Positions 8,881 to 19,481 are shown, counted from the stretch's first letter. The stretch is 64,000 nucleotides of DNA from an uncultured Altererythrobacter sp. (GCA_913055875.1 CAJXJY010000005.1:62001-126000), one strand, 5' to 3'. Numbers and translations are program-made. Notes: generated by a model not told the origin, from the sequence alone.

Positions 8881-8908
8881 CGGTTCCTTCAAGACAAGGA
8901 TATACAAA

Positions 8909-9268
8909 ATGCCTCGCATCAAACGCGGCGTGACCACGCGCCAGAAGCACAAGCGGCTGCTCGACCAGGCCAAGGGCTATCGCGGTCGCCGCAAGAACAC
9001 CATTCGCATCGCCCGCCAGGCGGTCGAGAAGGCCGGCCAGTACGCCTATCGCGACCGCAAGGTGAAGAAGCGCAATTTCCGCGCGCTGTGGATTCAGCGG
9101 ATCAACGCCGCGGTGCGCGCCGAAGGGCTCACCTATTCGCAGTTCATGCACGGCGTGAAGCTTGCCGGGATCGAACTCGACCGCAAGGTCATGGCCGACC
9201 TCGCCATGAACGAGGAAGGGGCGTTCAAGACCATTATTGCGCAGGCCAAAGAAGCGCTTCCGGCGTAA
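8909..9268 (+). CDS. rplT: 50S ribosomal protein L20
   Basis: A 119-residue protein, normal for L20, with '[18 protein letters not shown]', 'GYRGRRKNT' and '[15 protein letters not shown]'. L20 is an early large-subunit assembly protein that binds 23S rRNA and in many bacteria represses its own operon. The gene sits 124 bases after rpmI, an unusually wide gap filled by the 32-bp palindrome. A strong terminator follows at 9294-9324, so pheS downstream is not simply read through from here. Confidence 0.97.
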   Translation: MPRIKRGVTTRQKHKRLLDQAKGYRGRRKNTIRIARQAVEKAGQYAYRDRKVKKRNFRALWIQRINAAVRAEGLTYSQFMHGVKLAGIELDRKVMADLAMNEEGAFKTIIAQAKEALPA

Positions 9269-9293
9269 TTTCGGCCAATATGCAACACCATGA

Positions 9294-9324
9294 GGGCGGT
9301 CTGCAAAGGCCGCCCTTTTCTTTT
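9294..9324 (+). terminator. Intrinsic terminator after rplT
   Basis: GGGCGGTCT (9294-9302) pairs with AGGCCGCCC (9307-9315) around the loop GCAA, followed by TTTTCTTTT. A strong stem with a T-rich tail, placed 26 bases after rplT. It would end the rpmI-rplT transcript. Confidence 0.9.
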
Positions 9325-9388
9325 ACCGCAAAGGCGTTAGACCCGTGAAGGGATTGTAAAAAAGCGACACGCTCTGGGGAGGGCGGCA

Positions 9389-10255
9389 ATGGGTTGCGAC
9401 ATCGCGGTGCGGTTCCACGAACCGCCGCAAGATTTGGTGCGCTATTTCACCACCTTCTATCGCGTCGAATTCGACTGCCCGGAAGGGCCGGTGCGCGATG
9501 CGCTGCATCCCGAATGGGCCGGCCTGCGGTTCTTTTCGGGCAAGTATCCGGTCAGCCGGATCGACGGCGGCGGCGAGGTGCGCGAGGCGGATTTCGCCAC
9601 CATGGGGCCGAGCAGCAAGCCGGTGTCGTTCGAACTCGACACGTGCCGGATGTGGGGCATCGGCCTGCTGCCGCTCGGCTGGGCGACGTTCATGAACGTA
9701 CCGGCCGATACCATGGCCAACCGGATATTCGATGGCCGCGCCGAGCCGGCTTTCGCAAATTTCCTGCCTCTGGCCGATGCGCTGACCGGCGAGCCCGAGC
9801 AGGAGAGCCGCGAGCTCGAACGGCTGGTGGCGTTCTTCCGCGAGGAGGCCCCGCGCAACGAACCCGAGGATCCGCGTATCCTCGCCATCCACCAGGTCCT
9901 GCTCGACCCGACGCTGCCCAATGTCGCGGGCATGGCCGAGCGCACCGGTCTCAATCCGCGCACGATGGAGCGGCTCTGCCGCAAGGCGTTCGGCTTCGGG
10001 CCCAAGAAGCTGCTGCGCCGCCAGCGATTCATGCGCAGCCTCGCCCAGTTCATGCTCGACCCCTCGCTCGGCTGGATCGATGCGATCGATTCGCTCTATT
10101 TCGACCAGAGCCATTTCGTGCGCGACTGCCATGAGTTCCTCGGCATGGCGCCGAGCGAGTATGCCGCGCTCGATCATCCGGTGCTGGCGGCGTTCATGCG
10201 CGAACGGATGGCGGCGCACGGCTCAGCGGTGCAGACGCTCGATACGCCGGGCTGA
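9389..10255 (+). CDS. AraC-family transcriptional regulator
   Basis: A 288-residue protein with an AraC-type HTH at the C-terminus: 'NVAGMAERTGLNPRTMERL' and 'FDQSHFVRDCHEFLGMAPSEY'. The N-terminal half has no recognised ligand domain but contains the short conserved-looking stretch 'GLLPLGWATFMNVPADTMANR', which occurs in a group of sphingomonad AraC proteins. Start at the ATG at 9389 after GGGGAGGGCGG. It lies between rplT and pheS, two genes usually joined in one operon, and is cut off from rplT by a terminator. Confidence 0.85.
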   Translation: MGCDIAVRFHEPPQDLVRYFTTFYRVEFDCPEGPVRDALHPEWAGLRFFSGKYPVSRIDGGGEVREADFATMGPSSKPVSFELDTCRMWGIGLLPLGWATFMNVPADTMANRIFDGRAEPAFANFLPLADALTGEPEQESRELERLVAFFREEAPRNEPEDPRILAIHQVLLDPTLPNVAGMAERTGLNPRTMERLCRKAFGFGPKKLLRRQRFMRSLAQFMLDPSLGWIDAIDSLYFDQSHFVRDCHEFLGMAPSEYAALDHPVLAAFMRERMAAHGSAVQTLDTPG

Positions 10256-10324
10256 GCGCGCGCCGACAGGCTTTGCCTTGCGCGGCATTTGCCGCTAGCG
10301 GGCCTCCCTATGGACGATACGGGC

Positions 10325-11461
10325 ATGAACGAGTGGAATTCCCGCAAGGACGAGGCGCTTGCCGCGATCGCCGCCGCCGGCACAGCCGATGCGGTCGAGG
10401 CGCTGCGCGTCGAGGCGTTGGGCAAGCAGGGCTGGGTCAGCCAGCTGCTCAAGACGCTCGGCAGGATGACGCCCGAGGAACGGCAGGAGAAGGCGCCCGC
10501 GATCCAGGCCGTGCGCGCCGAAATCGCCGATGCCATCGCCGCGCGCAAGCAGGCGCTCGATGATGCCGAGCTCGAACGCCGCCTCGCCACCGAGACGCTC
10601 GACCTCTCGCTCCCGGCGCCCGAGACCTCGCGCGGCAGCATCCACCCGGTCAGCCAGGTGATGGACGAGCTGGCGGAGATTTTCGCCGATCTCGGCTTCT
10701 CGGTCGCGACCGGGCCCGAAATCGAAGACGACTGGCACAATTTCACCGCGCTCAACATGGCCGAGACGCACCCCGCGCGGGCGATGCACGACACGTTCTA
10801 TTTTCCGGACAAGGATGCCGAGGGACGTTCGGCCTCAAGTAGTGAAGCGGTAAGCCGAAAAGAACGCATGTTGCTGCGGACTCATACCTCGCCGGTGCAG
10901 ATTCGCAGCATGGTCGAGCAGGGCGCGCCGATCCGGATCATTGCGCCGGGCCGGGTCTATCGCTCCGACAGCGATGCGACGCACACGCCGATGTTCCACC
11001 AGATCGAAGGCCTGGTGGTCGACCGCGACATCCATCTCGGGCACCTGAAATGGACGCTCGAAACCTTCCTCAAGGCATTCTTCGAACGCGACGATATCGT
11101 GCTGCGGCTGCGCCCGAGCTATTTCCCCTTTACCGAGCCGAGCGTGGAGGTCGATGTCGGCTTCGAAGTCGTCGACGGCCGTCGCGTGCTCGGCGGATCG
11201 GGCGACGCGCCGGGTCATGGCTGGATGGAACTGCTCGGTTCGGGCGTGGTCAATCGCCGCGTGCTCGAATTCGCCGGCCTCGATCCGGACGAATGGCAGG
11301 GCTTCGCCTTCGGCGTCGGCGTCGACCGGCTGGCGATGCTCAAATACGCGATGGACGATCTGCGCGCCTTCTTCGACGGCGACGGGCGCTGGCTGGCGCA
11401 TTACGGGTTTTCCGCCTTCGACCAGCCGACCCTTTCGGGCGGGGTGGGAGCACGCGCATGA
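10325..11461 (+). CDS. pheS: Phenylalanine--tRNA ligase alpha subunit
   Basis: A 378-residue alpha subunit that charges tRNA-Phe together with PheT. The N-terminal coiled coil covers about residues 1-90; motifs 2 and 3 are visible in '[12 protein letters not shown]', '[14 protein letters not shown]', '[14 protein letters not shown]' and '[16 protein letters not shown]'. Between '[10 protein letters not shown]' and 'MLLRTHTS' there is an extra loop of about 15 residues that most homologs lack, encoded by a small palindrome (10828-10859). ATG 10325 gives the usual N-terminus; ATG 10310 is possible. It overlaps pheT by four bases. Confidence 0.95.
   Translation: MNEWNSRKDEALAAIAAAGTADAVEALRVEALGKQGWVSQLLKTLGRMTPEERQEKAPAIQAVRAEIADAIAARKQALDDAELERRLATETLDLSLPAPETSRGSIHPVSQVMDELAEIFADLGFSVATGPEIEDDWHNFTALNMAETHPARAMHDTFYFPDKDAEGRSASSSEAVSRKERMLLRTHTSPVQIRSMVEQGAPIRIIAPGRVYRSDSDATHTPMFHQIEGLVVDRDIHLGHLKWTLETFLKAFFERDDIVLRLRPSYFPFTEPSVEVDVGFEVVDGRRVLGGSGDAPGHGWMELLGSGVVNRRVLEFAGLDPDEWQGFAFGVGVDRLAMLKYAMDDLRAFFDGDGRWLAHYGFSAFDQPTLSGGVGARA
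10828..10859. repeat. Small palindrome encoding an extra loop in PheS
   Basis: TTCGGC (10828-10833) and GCCGAA (10854-10859) flank the in-frame stretch that codes for '[12 protein letters not shown]'. This segment sits where PheS proteins normally run straight from the 'FPD' turn into motif 2. It looks like a short repeat tolerated inside a coding sequence. Confidence 0.55.
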
Positions 11462-13848
11462 AGTTCTCGCTCGAATGGCTGAAATATTTCCTCGAGATCG
11501 AGGCGGGCGCGGGCGACATCGCCGATGCGCTCAACGCGATCGGGCACGAGGTCGAGGGGATCGAGGATCCGGCCGAGCGGCTGGCGGGCTTCCGCATCGC
11601 CAGGGTGCTGACCGCCGACAAGCATCCCGATGCCGACAAGCTGCAGGTGCTGACCGTCGACGCCGGAGAGGGCGATCCGCTGCAGGTGGTGTGCGGCGCG
11701 CCCAATGCGCGTGCAGGCATGAAGGGCGTGCTCGGCCTGGCCGGCGCGGTGGTCCCCGCGAACGGGGTGGAGCTGCGCAAGAGCGCGATCCGCGGGGTCG
11801 AATCGAACGGCATGATGTGCTCGGTGCGCGAGCTCGAACTCGGCGACGAGCATGACGGGATCATCGAACTGCCCGAGGATGCTCCGGTGGGCGAGGCCTT
11901 TGCCGATTACCAGGGTTCTTCGCCCGTGTTCGACATCGCGATCACCCCCAACCGGCCCGACTGCATGGGGGTGATGGGCATTGCGCGCGATCTCGCTGCG
12001 GCGGGGCTGGGAACGTTCAAGCCGGTCGAAGTGCAGCAGATCGACGGCGAAGGGCCGTGCCCGGTCGACATCCGCATCGACGATCCGGAGGGCTGCCCGG
12101 CCTTTTACGGCCGCGTCATTCGCGGGGTGACCAACGGCAGCAGCCCCGAATGGATGCAGCGCCGGCTGATCGCGGCGGGGCAGCGGCCGATCTCGGCGCT
12201 GGTCGATTGCACCAATTACCTGATGCTCGCCTTCGGCCGCCCGGCGCATGTCTACGACCTTGCAAAACTGCAGGGCGCGGTCGTCGCGCGGCGGGCGAAG
12301 GACGGCGAGCGGGTCGAGGCGCTCAACGAAAAGACCTACACGCTCGACGCGAGCATGACGGTGATCGCTGACGACAATGGCGTGCACGATATCGGCGGCA
12401 TCATGGGCGGCGAGCATTCGGGCGCGAGCGAGGGCACCACCGATGTGCTGCTCGAGATCGCCTTTTTCGATCCGGAGCGGATCGGCGTAACCGGGCGCAG
12501 GCTCGGCCTCGCCAGCGATGCACGCACGCGCTTCGAGCGCGGGGTCGATCCGGCCTTTCTCGACGACGGGCTCGCCTTGCTGACCGAGCTGATCGTGCGC
12601 TTTTGCGGCGGGACGCCGAGCGAGGTGGTCAGCGCCGGTTCGCCTCCGGCAGAGCCGAAGGTCGTGCAGTTCGATCCTGCGCTGACCGCGCGGCTGGGCG
12701 GGGTGGCGGTGCCCGACGAGGAGCAGCGCCGCATCCTGGAAAACCTCGATTTCGCGGTCGGCAAGGATTGGCAGGTCACCTGTCCGCCACGCCGCCACGA
12801 TATCGAAGGCGCAGCCGACCTCGTCGAGGAGGTCGTGCGTATCCACGGGCTCGACAAGGTGGAAAGCACGCCGCTGCCGCGCGTCGAAGGCGTGGCGAAA
12901 CCGACCGCGACGCCAGCCCAGCAACTCGAACGCAAGCTGCGCCGCGCCGCCGCCGCGCGCGGGCTGGACGAGGCCGTGACCTGGTCCTTCCTGCCGACCG
13001 CCGATGCGGAGCATTTCGCCGACGGGGCCGAGCTGTGGGTGCTCGAAAACCCGATCAGCGAGGACATGAAGGCGATGCGTCCCTCGCTCATCCCCGGCCT
13101 GCTCGCCGCGGCCAAGCGCAATGCGGATCGTGGCGCAGCGAGCTCGCGGCTGTTCGAGATCGGGCGGCGTTACTTCCGCGGCAAGGACGGAGCAAGCGAC
13201 GAGAAGCCGACGCTCGGCATGGTCCTGGCGGGCGAGAAGACTTCGCGTGGCTGGGCCAATGGCAAGGCGGTCATGTACGATGCCTTCGATGCCAAGGCCG
13301 AAGCGATGGCTTTGCTGGAAGCCGCCGGCGCGCCAGTGGCCAACCTGATGGTGATGGGAGAAGCGGGCGAACAGTTCCATCCCGGCCAGTCGGCCACCTT
13401 GCGGCTCGGACCCAAGAATGTGCTGGCCCGCTTCGGCGCGCTGCATCCGAAAACGCTCGAAGCGTTCGATGTCGACGGGCCGGTGATGGCGGTCGAACTG
13501 TTCCTCGACGCCATTCCGGCTAAAAAGGGCGGGGGCGGGTTCGCCCGCGCCGCCTATGCGCCGCCCGCCTTGCAGTCGATCACACGCGATTTCGCTTTCC
13601 TCGTCCCCGCCGACCTGCCTGCCGCCGATCTCGTCCGCGCGGTCAGGGGTGCGGACAAGCAGGCGATCGTCGACGCGCGCGTGTTCGATGTCTTTGCAGG
13701 GCAGGGCGTGCCCGAAGGACGCAAATCGGTCGCGGTGGAAGTGACGCTTCAGCCGGGCGAAACGAGCTTCAAGGAAGCGGACATCAAGGCGGTCGCCGAG
13801 CGCATCGTCGCAGCCGCGGGGAAACAGGGCGCGGAGTTGCGGGCATGA
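11458..13848 (+). CDS. pheT: Phenylalanine--tRNA ligase beta subunit
   Basis: A 796-residue beta subunit of normal bacterial length. The N-terminal tRNA-binding (EMAP-like) domain shows '[16 protein letters not shown]' and '[11 protein letters not shown]'; the B3/B4 editing domain follows ('[21 protein letters not shown]'), then B5 ('[20 protein letters not shown]') and the C-terminal anticodon-binding fold ('[20 protein letters not shown]'). It is translationally coupled to pheS (ATGA overlap at 11458-11461) and to the dehydrogenase that follows. Confidence 0.97.
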   Translation: MKFSLEWLKYFLEIEAGAGDIADALNAIGHEVEGIEDPAERLAGFRIARVLTADKHPDADKLQVLTVDAGEGDPLQVVCGAPNARAGMKGVLGLAGAVVPANGVELRKSAIRGVESNGMMCSVRELELGDEHDGIIELPEDAPVGEAFADYQGSSPVFDIAITPNRPDCMGVMGIARDLAAAGLGTFKPVEVQQIDGEGPCPVDIRIDDPEGCPAFYGRVIRGVTNGSSPEWMQRRLIAAGQRPISALVDCTNYLMLAFGRPAHVYDLAKLQGAVVARRAKDGERVEALNEKTYTLDASMTVIADDNGVHDIGGIMGGEHSGASEGTTDVLLEIAFFDPERIGVTGRRLGLASDARTRFERGVDPAFLDDGLALLTELIVRFCGGTPSEVVSAGSPPAEPKVVQFDPALTARLGGVAVPDEEQRRILENLDFAVGKDWQVTCPPRRHDIEGAADLVEEVVRIHGLDKVESTPLPRVEGVAKPTATPAQQLERKLRRAAAARGLDEAVTWSFLPTADAEHFADGAELWVLENPISEDMKAMRPSLIPGLLAAAKRNADRGAASSRLFEIGRRYFRGKDGASDEKPTLGMVLAGEKTSRGWANGKAVMYDAFDAKAEAMALLEAAGAPVANLMVMGEAGEQFHPGQSATLRLGPKNVLARFGALHPKTLEAFDVDGPVMAVELFLDAIPAKKGGGGFARAAYAPPALQSITRDFAFLVPADLPAADLVRAVRGADKQAIVDARVFDVFAGQGVPEGRKSVAVEVTLQPGETSFKEADIKAVAERIVAAAGKQGAELRA

Positions 13849-14594
13849 GCAGGATTGCATTCGTTACCGGGGCCACCGCCGGGATCGGCGAGGCCACCGT
13901 CCGCGCACTGGTAGCCAGCGGCTGGCGTTGCGTCGCGACCGGCCGCCGCGCCGAACGGCTTGAGGCGCTGGTTGCGGAACTGGGCGCGGACAAGGTTCAT
14001 CCGGCGGTGTTCGACGTGCGCGACGAGGCGGCGATGGACGGTGCGATCGCGGCGCTGCCGGAGGGTTTCGCCGCGATCGATCTGCTGGTCAACAATGCCG
14101 GCCTCGCGCAGGGGTTGACGCCCGCGCAGGAGGCCGACCTCGACGACTGGCAGACCATGATCGACACCAACGTCACTGCCATGGTGCGGCTGACGAGAAA
14201 GCTGCTGCCGGGACTGATCGAGCGCAAGGGCGCCATCGTCACGCTCGGCTCGGTCGCGGGCAGCTACGTCTATCCGGGCGGCAACGTCTATGCCGGCAGC
14301 AAGGCCTTCGCCAATCACTTCACACTGGCACTGCGCGCCGACCTCCACGGCACCGGCGTGCGTGTGACGAGCATCGAGCCGGGCATGGTCGAGACCGAAT
14401 TCACGCTGGTGCGCACCGGCAGCCAGCAGGCCTCCGACGACCTTTATGCCGGGGTCGATCCGATGACCGGCGAGGATATTGCCGAGACGATCCGCTGGAT
14501 CGCCGAACTGCCGCCGCATCTCAATATCAACCGGCTCGAGCTGATGCCGGTGAACCAGGACTTCGCGGGCTTCCGCGTGGCGCGAAAGTCCTGA
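13845..14594 (+). CDS. Short-chain dehydrogenase, YdfG type
   Basis: A 249-residue NAD(P)-dependent short-chain dehydrogenase, very like E. coli YdfG (3-hydroxy acid dehydrogenase acting on serine and 3-hydroxypropionate). Motifs: 'VTGATAGIGEATVRAL' (nucleotide loop), 'ATGRRAERL' (the Arg pair favours NADP), 'LVNNAGLAQGL', and catalytic 'YAGSK' after a Ser in the preceding strand. 'IEPGMVETEF' and 'LPPHLNINRLELMPV' also match YdfG. Its ATG overlaps the pheT stop, so it belongs to the pheST operon, an unexpected partner for a tRNA synthetase. Confidence 0.9.
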   Translation: MSRIAFVTGATAGIGEATVRALVASGWRCVATGRRAERLEALVAELGADKVHPAVFDVRDEAAMDGAIAALPEGFAAIDLLVNNAGLAQGLTPAQEADLDDWQTMIDTNVTAMVRLTRKLLPGLIERKGAIVTLGSVAGSYVYPGGNVYAGSKAFANHFTLALRADLHGTGVRVTSIEPGMVETEFTLVRTGSQQASDDLYAGVDPMTGEDIAETIRWIAELPPHLNINRLELMPVNQDFAGFRVARKS

Positions 14595-14620
14595 GGGCAA
14601 GGCCCGACGACTATTCTCTT

Positions 14621-14687
14621 CCGTTCGTGTCGAGCGAAGTCGAGACACCTTCGCGCGGCGTGTCTCGACTTCGCTCGACACGAACGG
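14621..14687. repeat. Palindromic repeat, family A, copy 1
   Basis: A perfect 28-bp inverted repeat: 14621-14648, beginning CCGTTCGTGTCGAGCG, pairs with 14660-14687 around an 11-base loop. The same left arm recurs at 45768-45795 and, with one change, at 60957-60984. It lies between the YdfG-like gene and prfC and stops seven bases before the prfC Shine-Dalgarno AAGGA (14694-14698). It is an interspersed element of the REP type. Confidence 0.92.
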
Positions 14688-14706
14688 AGAGGTAAGGAAT
14701 AATTTT

Positions 14707-16230
14707 ATGACCTCCAACCGCCGCACCTTCGCGATCATCTCGCACCCCGACGCGGGCAAGACCACGCTGACCGAGAAGCTGCTGCTGCAAGGTGGCGCGA
14801 TCCATCTCGCGGGCGAGGTCAAGGCGCGGGGTCAGGCGCGCCGCGCACGCTCGGACTGGATGAAGATCGAGCAGCAGCGCGGGATTTCGGTCACGTCCTC
14901 GGTCATGACCTTCGAAAAGGACGGCATCACTTTCAACCTGCTCGACACGCCTGGGCACGAGGATTTCTCGGAAGACACCTACCGCACGCTGACCGCGGTC
15001 GATTCGGCGATCATGGTGATCGACGCGGCCAAGGGCATCGAGCCGCAGACGCGCAAGCTGTTCGAAGTGTGCCGGCTGCGCAACGTGCCGATCATCACCT
15101 TCGTCAACAAGGTCGACCGCGAGGGGCGCCCGATCTTCGAGATTCTCGACGAGGTCGCCGACGCGCTCGCGCTCGATGTCAGCCCGCAGAGCGCGCCGGT
15201 CGGCATGGGCGGGCTGTTCACCGGCGTACTCGATTTCGCCACCGACACGGTCGCCAGGCCCGAGGGCGGCAGCAAGGAATATCTCGGCAAGCGCGAACCG
15301 CTTGGAGAGCTGCCCGAGGACCTCGCCGAGGAAATCGAGCTGACCCGGATCGGCTATCCCGAATTCGATCTGGAGGCCTATCGCAGCGGCGACCTCACCC
15401 CGGTCTTCTTCGGCTCGGCGCTCAAGAATTTCGGGGTCGAGGAGCTGATCGACGCGATCGCCAGATGGGCCCCGCCGCCGCGCCCGCAACCCGCGGGCGA
15501 GGAGCAGATCGCGCCGACGCGCGACGAGGTGACCGGCTTCATCTTCAAGGTCCAGGCGAACATGGACCCCAATCACCGCGACCGGATCGCCTTCATGCGG
15601 CAGGTCTCGGGTACCTTCAAGCGGGGCATGAAGCTGACCCCGAGCGGACTCGGAAAGCCGATCGCGGTGCATTCGCCGATCCTGTTCTTCGCGCAGGACC
15701 GCGAGATCGCCGATACTGCCGAAGCGGGCGACATCATCGGCATCCCCAATCACGGCACGCTGCGCGTCGGCGACACGCTGAGCGAGAAGAACGCTATCCG
15801 CTTCACCGGCCTGCCCAATTTCGCGCCCGAAATCCTGCGCCGGGTGCAGTTGAAGGACCCGACCAAGACGAAGCAGCTCAGGAAAGCGCTCGACGATCTG
15901 TCCGAGGAAGGCGTGATCCAGGTATTCTATCCCGAGATCGGTGCGCAGCACATCGTCGGGGTGGTCGGCCAGCTCCAGCTCGATGTGCTTGTCTCGCGGC
16001 TGGCGGCGGAATACAAGGTCGATGCGGGTCTCGAAGCGTCGCCTTTCGCCACCGCCCGCTGGGTCAAGGGTGATGGGGAGGCGCTGCGGCAATTCGAGGA
16101 GTTCAACCGGCCCAACCTGGCGAAGGATCGCGATGGCGATCTCGTTTTCATGGCCAAATCGCCGTGGGACGTAGGATATCAGGAAGAGAAAAATCCCGAA
16201 CTGACTTTTTCCGCGACCAAGGAGCGGTGA
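14707..16230 (+). CDS. prfC: Peptide chain release factor 3
   Basis: A 507-residue translational GTPase that recycles RF1 and RF2 from the ribosome. G-domain motifs: 'SHPDAGKTTLTEK' (G1), 'RGISVTSSV' (G2), 'LLDTPGHEDFSEDTYRTL' (G3) and 'FVNKVDREGR' (G4). The 'QQRGISVTSSVM' switch is typical of RF3 and separates it from EF-G. AAGGA lies 8 bases before the ATG. The gene has its own leader after repeat A, and is followed by a PPOX-family gene 32 bases downstream. Confidence 0.96.
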   Translation: MTSNRRTFAIISHPDAGKTTLTEKLLLQGGAIHLAGEVKARGQARRARSDWMKIEQQRGISVTSSVMTFEKDGITFNLLDTPGHEDFSEDTYRTLTAVDSAIMVIDAAKGIEPQTRKLFEVCRLRNVPIITFVNKVDREGRPIFEILDEVADALALDVSPQSAPVGMGGLFTGVLDFATDTVARPEGGSKEYLGKREPLGELPEDLAEEIELTRIGYPEFDLEAYRSGDLTPVFFGSALKNFGVEELIDAIARWAPPPRPQPAGEEQIAPTRDEVTGFIFKVQANMDPNHRDRIAFMRQVSGTFKRGMKLTPSGLGKPIAVHSPILFFAQDREIADTAEAGDIIGIPNHGTLRVGDTLSEKNAIRFTGLPNFAPEILRRVQLKDPTKTKQLRKALDDLSEEGVIQVFYPEIGAQHIVGVVGQLQLDVLVSRLAAEYKVDAGLEASPFATARWVKGDGEALRQFEEFNRPNLAKDRDGDLVFMAKSPWDVGYQEEKNPELTFSATKER

Positions 16231-16262
16231 CAATCGCGCGCGGCTGACGTAGCCTTCGGGCC

Positions 16263-16835
16263 ATGGCCGATTTCTTCGACACGCTCGGCGACGATCACGT
16301 CGCGATGATCGCTAAGCAACCCGTGTTCTTCGTCGCCACCGCGGCGGAAGGCGCACGGATCAATCTCAGCCCCAAGGGCTACGACGCCTTCCGCGTGCTT
16401 GCCCCCGATCGCGTGGCTTGGCTCGACCTCGGAGGCTCGGGTAACGAAACCAATGCGCACCTGCTGGCGGATGGGCGCATCACCGTGATGTTCTGCAATT
16501 TCGAGCAGCCTGCGCTGATACTGCGGATTTACGGGCGAGGGCGTGCGGTGCTGCCGCAGGACCCCGAATGGGAGCAGTTCGCGGCGCATTTCACCCTGAT
16601 GCCGGGGACGCGCCAGATTTTCGATATCGCAGTCGAGAGCGTGCAGACCAGTTGCGGTTACGGTGTGCCGTTCATGGATTTCGAGCGCGAGCGGGACACG
16701 CTCAGAAAGTACCATGCGAAGGCCAACCCCGACGAGTGGGCTGCCAAGATGTCGACCCGCATCGCCAGCATCGACGGCCTCCCCGCGCGCCCGACCGATC
16801 GCTATATCGCCGGCGAGGAAGCGGATCCGGCCTGA
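16263..16835 (+). CDS. Pyridoxamine 5'-phosphate oxidase family protein
   Basis: A 190-residue protein with the split-barrel fold of FMN-binding PPOX-family proteins: 'QPVFFVATAAEGARINLSPK' is the conserved N-terminal strand pair, followed by 'WLDLGGSGNETNAHL' and 'MFCNFEQPALILRIYGRG'. Members include flavin reductases and F420- or haem-binding proteins; no specific substrate can be named. The following phosphatase gene starts one base after its stop codon, so the two are probably cotranscribed. Confidence 0.85.
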   Translation: MADFFDTLGDDHVAMIAKQPVFFVATAAEGARINLSPKGYDAFRVLAPDRVAWLDLGGSGNETNAHLLADGRITVMFCNFEQPALILRIYGRGRAVLPQDPEWEQFAAHFTLMPGTRQIFDIAVESVQTSCGYGVPFMDFERERDTLRKYHAKANPDEWAAKMSTRIASIDGLPARPTDRYIAGEEADPA

Positions 16836-16836
16836 C

Positions 16837-17538
16837 TTGCGCCTGCGTTTCGCCAGCTACAACATCCACAAGGGCGTCGGGCTCGACCGCCGCCGCGATC
16901 CCGAGCGGATCATCGCCGTGCTGCGCGAGCTCGACGCCGATATCGTCGCGCTGCAGGAGGCGGACCGGCGGCTCGGCGACCGCGCGAGCGTGCTCGAACG
17001 CGCGATGCTCGACGATACGCCGTGGAAGCCGGTCGAGATCGCCAAGCGGCCGCGCAGCCTCGGCTGGCACGGCAACGCGCTGCTGGTGCGGCGCAAATAC
17101 CCGATCGCCGATGCCGAACCGCTCGACTTGCCGACGCTCGAACCGCGCGGCGCGGCTTGCGCGGACATATTGGTCGGCAAGGTGCGGATCCGCGTGATCG
17201 GAACGCATCTCGACCTGTCGGGACTGCGCCGGCGCGACCAGATCCGTTCCATCCTGCGCCATTGCGAGCGGTGCGCGCCGCGCTGCCCGACGGTGCTGAT
17301 GGGCGATTTCAACCAATGGGGCACGCGCAGCGGGGCGATGCGCGAATTCCGCGAGCACTGGCACGTACTCGATACGGGGCAGAGCTTCCCCAGCCGCCGG
17401 CCGATCGCCCGGCTAGACCGGATCGTCCACTCGCCCGAATGGGGCTGTATCGAACAGAAAGTCCACCACAGCGCCACCGCAACGGTGGCCTCGGACCATC
17501 TCCCGGTCTTTGCCGAGCTGGAATTGCCTAATTATTAG
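16837..17538 (+). CDS. Endonuclease/exonuclease/phosphatase family protein
   Basis: A 233-residue EEP-fold enzyme (DNase I-like metal-dependent phosphoesterase). Catalytic motifs in order: 'SYNIHKG' , 'VALQEAD' (metal-binding Glu), 'GTHLDLSG', 'LMGDFNQWG' (Asp/Asn pair), 'RLDRIVHS' and 'ASDHLPV' (Asp/His). Substrate may be a nucleic acid, phospholipid or phosphoinositide. No ATG lies in place; the TTG at 16837, one base after the upstream stop, gives a complete fold and implies coupled translation. It reads toward glnK. Confidence 0.88.
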   Translation: MRLRFASYNIHKGVGLDRRRDPERIIAVLRELDADIVALQEADRRLGDRASVLERAMLDDTPWKPVEIAKRPRSLGWHGNALLVRRKYPIADAEPLDLPTLEPRGAACADILVGKVRIRVIGTHLDLSGLRRRDQIRSILRHCERCAPRCPTVLMGDFNQWGTRSGAMREFREHWHVLDTGQSFPSRRPIARLDRIVHSPEWGCIEQKVHHSATATVASDHLPVFAELELPNY

Positions 17539-17552
17539 TCTTTGATTAATAA

Positions 17553-18029
<477 letters not shown>

Positions 18030-18058
18030 TGCGCGCGTCTGACATGAGGGACACATCC

Positions 18059-19399
18059 ATGATCCGCAAACTCTCCATGGCGGGCGCGGCGCTGGGCACA
18101 GCGCTGCTTGCCGCCACACCCGCTTTCGCGCAGGAGGCGGCCGAGGCCGCGCCTGCGGTGGCCAATCCGGGCAACAATGCCTGGATGATGACCGCCACCA
18201 TCCTCGTCCTGCTGATGATCCTGCCGGGTCTCGCGCTGTTCTACGGCGGCTTGACCCGCTCGAAGAACATGCTCTCGACCATGACCCAGGTCGGCGGCGC
18301 GGCGTGCCTCGCCATGCTGATCTGGGTGATGTGGGGCTATTCGCTCGCCTTCGGCGCGACCAGCTATGACGGCCCGCTCGGCCTGTTCATCAGCGGGGGG
18401 AGTTACTTCCTCTCTTCGGTGACGGTCGACAGCACCGCTGCGACCTTCTCCGACGAGGTGATCAGCGAATACGTCTTCGTCAGCTTTCAGATGACCTTCG
18501 CCGCGATCACCGCCGCGCTGGTGCTCGGCGCGACGGTCGAGCGGCTCAAGTTCTCGGCCGCGATGCTGTTCACCGCGATCTGGCTGACGATCGTCTATTT
18601 CCCGATCGCGCACATGGTGTGGGCGGGCGGCGGCCTGATCTTCGACTGGGGCGCGCTCGACTTCGCCGGCGGCACGGTGGTGCACATCAATGCCGGCGTC
18701 TCGGCGCTGGTGCTGGCCTATTTCCTCGGCGGCCGGAAGGGCTACCCGACCGAGCCGATGCCGCCGCACTCGATGACGCTGACGCTGGTCGGCGCGGGGC
18801 TGCTGTGGGTCGGCTGGTTCGGCTTCAACGCCGGCTCCGAGCTCGAGGCCGACGGCACCGCCGGGCTCGCCATGATCAACACCTTCGTCGCCACCGCCGC
18901 CGGTGCGCTGGCGTGGATGGTGATGGAGCGGCTCGCCGGCCACAAGGGCTCGGCGCTCGGCTTCGCTTCGGGCATCATCGCCGGTCTCGTCGCGGTGACG
19001 CCCGCGGCGGGCAATAGCGGGCCGTTCGGCGCGATCGTGCTCGGCATCCTCGCCTCGGTCGCGGCCTATCTCGCGGTCGCCAAGCTCAAGGCCAAGCTCG
19101 GCTACGACGACGCGCTCGACGTGTTCGGCATCCACGGCGTCGCCGGCATCGTCGGCGCGATCGGCACCGGCATCGTCTACTCGCCCGCGCTGGGCGGGCC
19201 GGGCGACGCCGCCGAATACGTGATGGGCGCGCAGGTCTGGATCCAGGTCAAGGCGGTCGTCGTCGCGATCCTCTGGGCCGCGATCGGATCGGCCATTGCC
19301 GCGCTCGTCACCAAGCTCGTCATCGGCCTGAGGGTCGACGCCGAGACCGAAAGCGACGGTCTCGACATCGGCGAGCACGGCGAACGGGCCTACAACTGA
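18059..19399 (+). CDS. amtB: Ammonium transporter
   Basis: A 446-residue Amt/Mep/Rh channel that imports ammonium and is closed by GlnK. It begins with a cleavable signal peptide ending 'TPAFA', then eleven membrane segments. Family marks: 'GGLTRSKNMLS', 'ATVERLKFSA', 'VHINAGVSALVLAYFLGGRKGY', and 'GIHGVAGIVGAIGTGI' with the twin histidines of the pore. ATG 18059 is chosen because GAGG lies ten bases upstream and it opens the signal peptide; earlier ATGs at 18029 and 18044 are in frame. A terminator follows. Confidence 0.95.
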   Translation: MIRKLSMAGAALGTALLAATPAFAQEAAEAAPAVANPGNNAWMMTATILVLLMILPGLALFYGGLTRSKNMLSTMTQVGGAACLAMLIWVMWGYSLAFGATSYDGPLGLFISGGSYFLSSVTVDSTAATFSDEVISEYVFVSFQMTFAAITAALVLGATVERLKFSAAMLFTAIWLTIVYFPIAHMVWAGGGLIFDWGALDFAGGTVVHINAGVSALVLAYFLGGRKGYPTEPMPPHSMTLTLVGAGLLWVGWFGFNAGSELEADGTAGLAMINTFVATAAGALAWMVMERLAGHKGSALGFASGIIAGLVAVTPAAGNSGPFGAIVLGILASVAAYLAVAKLKAKLGYDDALDVFGIHGVAGIVGAIGTGIVYSPALGGPGDAAEYVMGAQVWIQVKAVVVAILWAAIGSAIAALVTKLVIGLRVDAETESDGLDIGEHGERAYN

Positions 19400-19481
19400 C
19401 ACCCAGGTACGGCGGGGCCGGGGGATCCTCTCCCCCTCCGGTCCCGCCGCACGACGTTCCTCCTGCGAACATCGCCTTTAC

